A program made the position numbers and the translations under genes. A stretch of DNA of 6,579 nt from assembly GCA_013152795.1 (NCBI GenBank), contig JAADFS010000162.1, forward strand, positions 1-6,579, written 5' to 3'. Shown in pieces: positions 1 to 5,611 of this stretch (its first letter is position 1; every line of letters starts with the position of its first letter). Below the pieces are notes generated by a model. That model searched no databases. It was given only the letters and a program-made list of their open reading frames with translations, and was not told where the DNA came from. Source of the stretch: Deferribacteres bacterium. Lineage in GTDB: Bacteria > Nitrospirota > Thermodesulfovibrionia > UBA6902.

Positions 1-8
1 ATATACTG

Positions 9-14
9 TATAAT
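9..14 (+). promoter_or_regulatory. Possible -10 promoter hexamer upstream of rplT
   Basis: A perfect TATAAT lies 43 bases before the rplT start. Its -35 partner would fall outside the window, so only half of a promoter can be seen. In most bacteria rplT is transcribed with infC and rpmI, so this could be an internal promoter or simply chance in an AT-rich spacer. Confidence 0.2.
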
Positions 15-57
15 TCATAGTCAATTTGTTTTCAGAAATCTCAGGAGGTAACTATAA

Positions 58-417
58 ATGCCGAGAGCCAAAGGTGGTTTCAAGACCAGGAGGAGAAGGA
101 AAAAAGTCCTTAAGATGGCAAAGGGATACTACAGCGCCAGAAGCCGTCTTTACAAGGTTGCGGCCCAGGCCGTTGACAGGGCGTTATTGAATGCATACAG
201 GGACAGAAGGGCCAGGAAGAGAGAGTTCAGGTCACTGTGGATAATCAGGATAAATGCAGCCGTCAGGGCGCTGGGTATGACGTACAGCCAGTTCATGAAC
301 AAGCTCAGGAACATGAACGTGCAGTTAAACAGGAAGGCCCTTGCGGATATTGCCTGCAATGACCCCCAGGCCTTCAATAACCTTGTGGAAATGGTCAAAA
401 AAGGGAATGTTAAATGA
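58..417 (+). CDS. rplT: 50S ribosomal protein L20
   Basis: This gene encodes ribosomal protein L20, which binds 23S rRNA early in assembly of the large ribosomal subunit. In several bacteria it also represses its own operon. The 119-residue length matches the family (118 in E. coli). The basic N-terminal tail (a run of R and K at residues 10-16), the KGYYSARSRLYKVA block (about 22-35), the YRDRRARKREFRSLWI helix (47-62) and RINAAVRALGMTYSQF are all family signatures. The start is well supported by AGGAGG at 43-48, nine bases before the ATG. The stop TGA at 415-417 overlaps the start of pheS. The upstream neighbour is expected to be rpmI (L35), outside the window. Identification is by recall of the family sequence. 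Confidence 0.98.
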   Translation: MPRAKGGFKTRRRRKKVLKMAKGYYSARSRLYKVAAQAVDRALLNAYRDRRARKREFRSLWIIRINAAVRALGMTYSQFMNKLRNMNVQLNRKALADIACNDPQAFNNLVEMVKKGNVK

Positions 418-1423
418 CATTGAATCCATAAAGAACCTCGCGCAGGATGACATTGCCCGCGCCGGAAGCCTCAAAGATATCAATGACCTCAAAGCAAAAT
501 ACCTCGGAAGAAAAGGTCTGCTTACCAGAAAGTTCAGCTCCCTGGGCTCCATTCCCAGGGAGGACAGACCCCGTGTCGGCCGTATCCTGAATGAAGCAAA
601 AGACTTCATTGAATCACTCTTAAAAAAGCAGGAAGACATTTTCAGGTCATCGGAGCTGGACAAATCCCTCAGGACCCAGCAGATTGATGTGACAGTGCCG
701 GGATGTTTTATCCCGGCGGGCCACCTGCATCCCGTAACCCGGGTTCTTGACGAGATAAGCGCCATATTCGTTTCCCTGGGATTCACTGTTGAGGAGGGGC
801 CGGAAGTGGAGCTTGATTACTATAACTTCGAGGCCCTGAATTTCCCGAAGGATCATCCTGCAAGGGATATGCAGGATACCTTCTTCATCAGTGACGACGT
901 GGTCCTGAGAACCCACACATCATCGGTCCAGGTCCGCGTTATGGAGAAAAATTCGCCGCCCCTGCGGGTGATTGCCCCAGGCAAGGTGTACAGGTGCGAC
1001 GCGGATGTCAGCCATATTCCCATGTTTCATCAACTCGAGGGGTTCATGGTCGACAGACATATCCGCTTCAGCGACCTAAAGGGTGTGCTGGAGCTGCTTA
1101 TCCACAGGGTCTTCGGCAGGGATACATCGCTAAGGTTCAGACCGAGCTTTTTCCCGTTTACCGAGCCGAGCGCGGAGATTGATATCTCCTGTGTCATATG
1201 CAGCGGCGCCGGATGTCACGTGTGCGGAGGTACCGGCTGGATAGAGATTCTGGGTGCAGGCATGATCAACCCGCGGGTATATGAAAAGGCAGGATATGAC
1301 CCGGAGCTCTATACGGGTTTTGCATTCGGACTGGGGATAGAGCGGGTGGCGATGCTGAAGTACGGGATTGATGATATAAGGCTCTTCCCGGAGAATGATA
1401 AACGTTTTCTTGAACAATTTTGA
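407..1423 (+). CDS. pheS: Phenylalanyl-tRNA synthetase alpha subunit
   Basis: This is the catalytic alpha subunit of the cytoplasmic (alpha-beta)2 PheRS, a class II synthetase that activates phenylalanine with ATP and charges tRNA-Phe. I chose the ATG at 407 (338 residues). It puts 31 residues before the YLGRKG motif, against 30 in E. coli, and the in-frame ATG at 341 would only add rplT-derived sequence. Residues 1-90 form the tRNA-binding coiled-coil arm. Further landmarks are HPVTRV (108-113), GPEVE (131-135), HTSSVQVR (170-177), motif 2 FRPSFFPFTEPS (244-255) and motif 3 GFAFGLGIERVAML (304-317). Ala306 matches the E. coli Ala294 that shapes the Phe pocket. Between motif 2 and ILGAGMINP sits a C-x2-C-x4-C-x2-C cluster (Cys262, 265, 270, 273), probably zinc-binding, also seen in some other bacterial PheS. 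The start overlaps rplT by 11 bases with only a weak, too-close AAGGG, which suggests translational coupling. Confidence 0.96.
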   Translation: MLNDIESIKNLAQDDIARAGSLKDINDLKAKYLGRKGLLTRKFSSLGSIPREDRPRVGRILNEAKDFIESLLKKQEDIFRSSELDKSLRTQQIDVTVPGCFIPAGHLHPVTRVLDEISAIFVSLGFTVEEGPEVELDYYNFEALNFPKDHPARDMQDTFFISDDVVLRTHTSSVQVRVMEKNSPPLRVIAPGKVYRCDADVSHIPMFHQLEGFMVDRHIRFSDLKGVLELLIHRVFGRDTSLRFRPSFFPFTEPSAEIDISCVICSGAGCHVCGGTGWIEILGAGMINPRVYEKAGYDPELYTGFAFGLGIERVAMLKYGIDDIRLFPENDKRFLEQF

Positions 1424-1450
1424 CAAGACTTTAATTATAAGGTCAACTGA

Positions 1451-3505
1451 ATGAAAGCATCATACAAGTGGCTTAAGGAATTTGTCGACTTCAATCTGCC
1501 GCCGGATAAACTGGCCCATACACTGACGATGGCCGGCCTTGAGGTTGAAGAAATTGAGGAGTTCGAAGGCGATACGATATTCGATATCGGTATCACACCT
1601 AACAGGCCTGACTGTTTGAGTATCAGGGGCATTGCCCGTGAAATATCCGCTGTCCTGGAAATTCCGTTTAAGGATATTACTGTAAAGATCGGAGCGGAGG
1701 AAGGAGAAGGCCCTGCTGTTGAGATTGAATCTCCGGAGCTCTGCCCGCGGTATTCCTCGAGGATAATCAGGGGCGTAAAGCCCGGGCCTTCCCCTGAATG
1801 GCTCTCAAAACGTCTTGAATCCTGCGGTATCAGGCCGGCATCCAATATCGTGGATATCACCAATTATGTGCTCCTGGAACTCGGCCAGCCCATGCACGCC
1901 TTTGACCTTGATAAGCTAACAGGGGGGAGAATAGTTGTCAGACAGGCGGCAGGCGTGGAAAAATTCCGTACACTTGACGGCGAGGAGCGGAAACTGCCCG
2001 CTGAGGCGCTTCTGATATGGGATGCTGAAAAACCCGTTGCAATAGCAGGGGTAATGGGGGGCCGCAATACCGAGGTTTCGGAATCAACGCTCAACATCCT
2101 GCTTGAGAGCGCCTATTTCAAGCCCTCCTTGGTCAGGAGGACCTCAAGGGCGCTCAGTCTTTCCACTGAATCCTCATACAGGTTCGAGAGAGGGGTTGAC
2201 ATCGAGGCCGTCACCCTTGCACTTGACAGGGCGGCGCAACTGATTGTGCAGACGGCAGGCGGACGGGTCACAAGGATGACCGACAATTACCCCGAGCCGT
2301 TTGAGCGGGGAAAGATACGGGTTTCATTCAAGAAAATCAGCTCCGTCATCGGGGTGGATATAGACGGGGCTTTTGTGGAGAAGACATTGGGCAACCTCGG
2401 ATTCCGGGTCGAAAGGGAAGGGGAGGGCATAGCCGCTGTTCCGCCCGGATACAGAACCGATATGGAAATGGATGTTGACATCATTGAAGAGGTGGCGAGG
2501 CTTTACGGATATGACCGCATACCCTCCACACTGCCCACGATGCAGATGAGTTCGCCGCCGGAGCATGAGACTCAGGAGCTTATCAAGACCCTGAAAAACT
2601 CCATGGTTAAATCAGGCTTTTCAGAAGTCATCAATTTCAGTTTTCTGAATCCGGATGCACTCGAAAAGCTGAACCTGCCTCCGGATGACAAAAGAAGGGA
2701 TATCATCCATATCAGAAATCCCCTGAGAAAAGAAGAATCAGCAATGAGGACAACGCTCATACCAGCGCTCCTGAACAACATCGCCCTGAACCTGAACAGG
2801 GGTGAGAAGATGCTCCGTTTCTTCGAGGTGTCGCGCGTGTTTCTGCCGTCGGGGGGAAAACTTCCTGATGAAATCACGCAGTTTGCGGCTGTTTACCATA
2901 AAGATGTGACCGCATCCATCTGGCAGGATAAACACGACGGCTTCTATGATTTAAAGGGAACTGTTGAGAATCTATTTCTGGAGCTGAAGATAAAGAGGTA
3001 CTCCTTTGAGCGGGGCGCATCGCCTGTTGAACCGTATCTCCATCCCGGCAAATCATGTTCTATTGTCATTGAGGGCCGCAAAACGGGTTCCCTCGGTACC
3101 CTGCATCCCGGTGTCGCCCGGGCATTCGACATTAAAGGGGATGTAATCATACTGGAAATACATGATATAGAAAAAATCCGCGAGGCCGTACCTGCGAGGA
3201 TAACTTATGTTCCCCTGCCCAGGTATCCTTATGTTGAAAGGGATATAGCCATAATAGTATCAAAAGACACAACAGTCGCACAGGCTGAAAAGATCATCCG
3301 GGGAACTGATACGGACATAATTGAATCAGTCAAGTTGTTTGATATATACACGGGGAAACCGATTCCCGAGGACAAAAAGAGCCTTGCATTCTCCATTCGT
3401 TACAGATCCGCTGTAAAGACCCTCACCGACAGTGAAGTCGACGCTGTGCATTCCGCTATAATAAAAAGCCTTGAGGCAGAGCTCGGTGCCGAACTGCGAA
3501 GCTGA
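1451..3505 (+). CDS. pheT: Phenylalanyl-tRNA synthetase beta subunit, short form lacking the N-terminal B2 tRNA-binding domain
   Basis: This is the beta subunit of PheRS; it partners PheS, hydrolyses mischarged Tyr-tRNA-Phe and binds the tRNA. The start is supported by TAAGGT (1438-1443) seven bases before the ATG, 27 bases after pheS. The B1 segment is present (MAGLEVEEIEEFEG, 27-40) and runs straight into TPNRPDCLSIRGIARE (49-64). In E. coli about 112 residues of OB-fold B2 (EMAP-like) domain lie between these points, which explains 684 residues here against about 795. The B3/B4 editing region is intact: PRYSSRIIRGV (99-109), NYVLLELGQPMHAFD (138-152) with His149, GGR (203-205), Glu219 and SSYRFERG (241-248). 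B5 follows (about 288-357, ending DIIEEVARLYGYDRIP), then the inactive synthetase-like B6/B7 core (about 370-580, with FYDLKG and HPG). The C-terminal ferredoxin-fold anticodon-binding domain spans about 590-684. The frame is uninterrupted, so this looks like a genuine short form. Confidence 0.96.
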   Translation: MKASYKWLKEFVDFNLPPDKLAHTLTMAGLEVEEIEEFEGDTIFDIGITPNRPDCLSIRGIAREISAVLEIPFKDITVKIGAEEGEGPAVEIESPELCPRYSSRIIRGVKPGPSPEWLSKRLESCGIRPASNIVDITNYVLLELGQPMHAFDLDKLTGGRIVVRQAAGVEKFRTLDGEERKLPAEALLIWDAEKPVAIAGVMGGRNTEVSESTLNILLESAYFKPSLVRRTSRALSLSTESSYRFERGVDIEAVTLALDRAAQLIVQTAGGRVTRMTDNYPEPFERGKIRVSFKKISSVIGVDIDGAFVEKTLGNLGFRVEREGEGIAAVPPGYRTDMEMDVDIIEEVARLYGYDRIPSTLPTMQMSSPPEHETQELIKTLKNSMVKSGFSEVINFSFLNPDALEKLNLPPDDKRRDIIHIRNPLRKEESAMRTTLIPALLNNIALNLNRGEKMLRFFEVSRVFLPSGGKLPDEITQFAAVYHKDVTASIWQDKHDGFYDLKGTVENLFLELKIKRYSFERGASPVEPYLHPGKSCSIVIEGRKTGSLGTLHPGVARAFDIKGDVIILEIHDIEKIREAVPARITYVPLPRYPYVERDIAIIVSKDTTVAQAEKIIRGTDTDIIESVKLFDIYTGKPIPEDKKSLAFSIRYRSAVKTLTDSEVDAVHSAIIKSLEAELGAELRS

Positions 3506-3554
3506 AAAAAAAGAGATATCATCCCTGAGCACGCCGGTATGACAGGGAAATAAT

Positions 3555-3575
3555 CCTATAAAAAATATTTATAGG
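3555..3575. repeat. AT-rich perfect inverted repeat after pheT
   Basis: CCTATAAA (3555-3562) is exactly complementary to TTTATAGG (3568-3575) across a 5-base loop. The stem is too AT-rich, and lacks a following T-run, to be a classical intrinsic terminator. It could be a weak 3'-end hairpin of the pheT transcript or a protein-binding palindrome. Confidence 0.45.
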
Positions 3576-3628
3576 TGCTATAAGTAGGTTGAATAAGAAG
3601 GCCGGCGTCTGCTACCATTACCGGAAAT

Positions 3629-3644
3629 GCTGTTTCACAACAGC
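3629..3644. repeat. Perfect 6-bp hairpin in the spacer
   Basis: GCTGTT (3629-3634) pairs exactly with AACAGC (3639-3644) around the four-base loop TCAC. The downstream bases TTGATGCATATCC contain no T-run, so terminator activity is doubtful. It may be an operator-type palindrome or an RNA 3'-end hairpin. Confidence 0.35.
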
Positions 3645-3698
3645 TTGATGCATATCCAAATTATTCTTTAAAAAAAGATTGCAAAAGTTGATATTTGT

Positions 3699-3803
3699 CA
3701 CCCGGATACGGGACATCTCCGTCATCCGGTGAAGAAAAGGCGGGGAAAGCCTTTTACGCTGCACAGGGTTCAAAATTCAGGTGCAGTTGCCAGGGTTACC
3801 AGA
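3699..3803 (+). promoter_or_regulatory. Structured leader upstream of the SBBP gene; tentative GEMM-like (cyclic dinucleotide) riboswitch
   Basis: Three hairpins follow one another. The first (3699-3731) has 12 bp with single-base bulges at C3702 and C3723 and a 7-base loop. The second pairs AAAAGGC (3735-3741) with GCCTTTT (3749-3755). The third pairs CTGCAC (3759-3764) with GTGCAG (3781-3786). The string GGGGAAAGCC (3742-3751), then the third stem, then GCCAGGGTTACC (3789-3800) recalls the 3' half of GEMM-I riboswitches, which read GGG-CGCAAAGCC, a stem, then GCCGGGUUACC. Against this, the expected 5' half (GGCAAACC plus a GNRA-capped stem) is not seen and the first stem is separated by extra bases. 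GEMM elements are known to control exported proteins in related bacteria, which would suit the gene downstream. The structure is seen in the sequence; the class is inference. Confidence 0.3.
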
Positions 3804-3804
3804 C

Positions 3805-3820
3805 ATTCCTAATAGGGAAT
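3805..3820 (+). repeat. Small hairpin in the leader
   Basis: ATTCC (3805-3809) pairs with GGAAT (3816-3820) across six bases. It directly follows the candidate riboswitch-like element and could be part of its expression platform, but it is short and could be chance. Confidence 0.25.
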
Positions 3821-3838
3821 CGTAGATAAAGCTTTTAC

Positions 3839-3854
3839 GGCAGGATTTCCTGCC
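3839..3854 (+). promoter_or_regulatory. GC-rich hairpin before the SBBP gene, possible attenuator
   Basis: GGCAGG (3839-3844) pairs perfectly with CCTGCC (3849-3854) around ATTT. A short T-run (TATTTT, 3865-3870) follows, but only after ten further bases, so it is not a canonical intrinsic terminator. A competing stem CGGC (3855-3858) with GCCG (3874-3877) is possible. Its position between the structured leader and the ribosome binding site would suit an expression platform. Confidence 0.3.
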
Positions 3855-3907
3855 CGGCTGGGGGTATTTTAATGCCGCTATGTCGAAAGATTAAGAAGGG
3901 GGGAAAA

Positions 3908-4741
3908 ATGAAACGGGGAAAGATGTATGTATTGGGACTGACCGGGATTCTGTTGATAATGCTTGCACCGGTATCTGCATTTGCAGAGACGCAGGGCAGT
4001 GAAGCAGTGAGCAGGGAGGCTCTGATGAAAAAGGTATTGGGGCTGCAGGTGCCTTTTATCGAAAACCGGGGGCAGGTCAGGGACGGGTCCGTGAAGTTTT
4101 ATGCAAACACATTTGCGGGCACGGTGTATGTGACGGATAAAGGGGAGATGGTATACAACCTGCGAAAGGCGGAGCCCGTAACCCGGGGCGAGGGACGGCA
4201 GGCGGCATTGAGGGCTGTAGCAATAAGGGAGAGCCTTCAGGGTGCAAGGCAGGGGGTCATAAAGGGTGTTGAAAGGTCGGTAACAAGGGCGAATTATTTT
4301 ATTGGCGGCAGAGACAGGTGGAGGACGGACATACCCACGTGGCGTGAAGTAAGTCTTGGTAAGGTATACAGAGGCATAGAACTCAGGCTCAAGGCATACG
4401 GCAGCAATGTGGAGAAGCTCTTTACGGTATATCCCGGAGGCGATGTTTCGGACATAAAGCTGAAGGCGGAAGGAGCTAAAGGCATCAAAATCAACAGGGC
4501 TGGAGAGCTTGAGATAGAGACCGCGCTTGGGACGGTGAAGATGACAAGGCCTGTAGCCTATCAGGAGATAAACGGCGGGAGGGTGCAGGTGGCTGCGAAC
4601 TATGTCCTTCCGGAGACCGGCAGGCTCACATATGGTTTTCAGGTGGGCGAGTATGACAAGACAAAGCCCCTTGTCATAGACCCCCTTCTGGCTTCAACAT
4701 TTGTCGGAGGAAGTGTAATTATGCCAATGCTCTTGCAATAG
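3908..4741 (+). CDS. N-terminal fragment of the SBBP protein: signal peptide plus DUF7948-like domain
   Basis: This 277-residue piece keeps the only real translation start of the broken gene, so it is the part most likely to be made. It begins MKRGKMYVLG, has a hydrophobic core (LTGILLIML) and a likely signal peptidase I site after SAFA (residue 26). The mature part carries VPFIENRGQV (48-57), an Arg/Val-rich middle, ANYFIGGRDRWRTDIPTW and a final KPLVIDPLLASTFVGG that leads into the first SBBP repeat. In intact relatives this domain is followed directly by SBBP repeats. Here translation runs out of frame after GGS, adds about 12 unrelated residues and stops at the TAG in 4739-4741. If translated, it would be an exported domain without its propeller. 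Confidence 0.7.
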   Translation: MKRGKMYVLGLTGILLIMLAPVSAFAETQGSEAVSREALMKKVLGLQVPFIENRGQVRDGSVKFYANTFAGTVYVTDKGEMVYNLRKAEPVTRGEGRQAALRAVAIRESLQGARQGVIKGVERSVTRANYFIGGRDRWRTDIPTWREVSLGKVYRGIELRLKAYGSNVEKLFTVYPGGDVSDIKLKAEGAKGIKINRAGELEIETALGTVKMTRPVAYQEINGGRVQVAANYVLPETGRLTYGFQVGEYDKTKPLVIDPLLASTFVGGSVIMPMLLQ

Positions 4742-5385
4742 ATTCTTCCGGCAATGTGTTTATTGCAGGACCTACAGGGGCATCTGATTATCCGGTAACT
4801 GAAGAGGCTTATGATACAACCTATAATGGCTCTGTTGATATCATTGTATCAAAGCTTGACAGTGATCTGACAAGCCTTTTGTCATCAACATTCATTGGGG
4901 GAACCGCGGCTGATTATGCCGATGCCCTTGCCATAGATTCTTCAGGTAATGTGTTTGTTGCGGGACATACAATTTCATCTGATTATCCCACGACTGAAGG
5001 GGCGTTTGATACTACATATAGTGAACAAGGAAATAATAATTATGATGTTATTGTATCAAAGCTTGACAACAATCTCGGCACCCTTCTGTCATCAACATTC
5101 ATTGGAGGGGGGTCTCATGATTCCGCCAAGGCCCTTGCAACAGATTCGTCAGGTAATGTGTTTGTTGCGGGACATACAATTTCATCTGATTATCCCACGA
5201 CTGAAGGCGCATTTGATACCACATATAATAGTGGAGGAGATGTTTTTGTTTCAAAGCTCGACGGGAGCCTCTCCAGCCTTTTGTCATCAACATTCATTGG
5301 GGGAACCGCGGCTGATTATGCCAAGGCCCTTGCAACAGATTTTTCAGGCAATGTGCTTGTTGCGGGGGTCGACAGCGTCAACTGA
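4717..5385 (+). pseudogene. Second frame segment of the broken SBBP gene (repeats 1-3 and start of 4)
   Basis: From AAT at 4717 this frame reads NYANALAIDSSGNVFIAG and continues through three further STFIGG motifs. A GTG at 4756 could formally start it, but it lies inside a repeat and has no ribosome binding site, so I do not regard it as a separate gene. Repeats share the pattern STFIGG, then A-AIDSSGNVFVAG, then SDYPTTEGAFDTTYN, then VSKLD. It ends at TGA 5383-5385, just after a run of five G (5364-5368) where the sister repeat has four. Without the extra G it would continue as AGSTASTDYPVTVGAFDTTYN. Confidence 0.75.
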
Positions 5386-5611
5386 TTATCCCGTAACTGT
5401 AGGCGCGTTTGATACTACATACAATGGTGGGAATTATGATGTTATTGTATCGAAGCTCGACAGCAATCTCGGCAGCCTTTTGTCATCAACATTCATTGGG
5501 GGAACCGCGGCTGATTATGCCAAGGCCCTTGCAACAGATTTTTCAGGCAATGTGCTTGTTGCGGCAATGTGCTCGTTGCGGGGTCGACAGCGTCAACTGA
5601 TTATCCCGTAA
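5369..5611 (+). pseudogene. Third frame segment of the broken SBBP gene (end of repeat 4, start of repeat 5)
   Basis: This segment resumes in the frame set by the extra G, reading STASTDYPVTVGAFDTTYN, VIVSKLDSNLGSLLSSTF and ATDFSGNVLVA. It then meets the 17-base duplication at 5546-5579, is thrown out of frame and stops at 5609-5611. It has no start codon of its own with a ribosome binding site and is only a link between the two neighbouring segments. Confidence 0.65.
5546..5579 (+). repeat. 17-base tandem duplication inside the SBBP gene
   Basis: GGCAATGTGCTTGTTGC (5546-5562) is followed at once by GGCAATGTGCTCGTTGC (5563-5579), with one T-to-C difference. Seventeen is not a multiple of three, so the second copy shifts the frame. 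Removing either copy restores the NVLVAGSTAS reading seen in the previous repeat. Confidence 0.85.

Larger units (their letters stand above)
3506..3907. other. Gene-free spacer between pheT and the SBBP gene, rich in inverted repeats
   Basis: No convincing coding sequence is seen in these 402 bases. The first half has an imperfect 6-bp inverted repeat (TCCCTG 3522-3527 with CAGGGA 3543-3548) and two perfect hairpins (3555-3575 and 3629-3644). None is followed by a U-tract, so no standard intrinsic terminator for the rplT-pheS-pheT unit can be named. The second half, from about 3699, has several consecutive hairpins just before the next gene and looks like a structured 5' untranslated leader. 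I could not find a promoter with good -35 and -10 boxes and correct spacing; TTGATG at 3645-3650 with TTAAAA at 3668-3673 is the best poor match. Confidence 0.6.

Noticed and set aside
341..406. Longer pheS starting at the in-frame ATG at 341
   Set aside because: The extra 22 residues are an out-of-frame reading of rplT, and the start at 407 matches the N-terminus length of known PheS.
325..786. 153-codon open frame on the minus strand
   Set aside because: It lies opposite rplT and pheS, shows no recognisable protein features and has no ribosome binding site seen; it is a shadow of real coding sequence.
1435..1863. 142-codon open frame on the minus strand
   Set aside because: It is antisense to conserved pheT sequence, with low-complexity Ser/Pro-rich composition typical of a shadow frame.
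3629..3644. Intrinsic terminator for the rplT-pheS-pheT unit
   Set aside because: The stem is perfect but only six base pairs and has no following T-run on the + strand.
3872..3907. Longer SBBP protein starting at the ATG at 3872
   Set aside because: The ribosome binding site AAGGGGGG lies after it, and the extra MPLCRKIKKGGK would bury the signal peptide start; ATG 3908 fits better.
5364..5385. Programmed ribosomal frameshift at the G5 run
   Set aside because: There is no X-XXY-YYZ slippery heptamer, and the sister repeat shows the simple G4 form; a base insertion explains it better.
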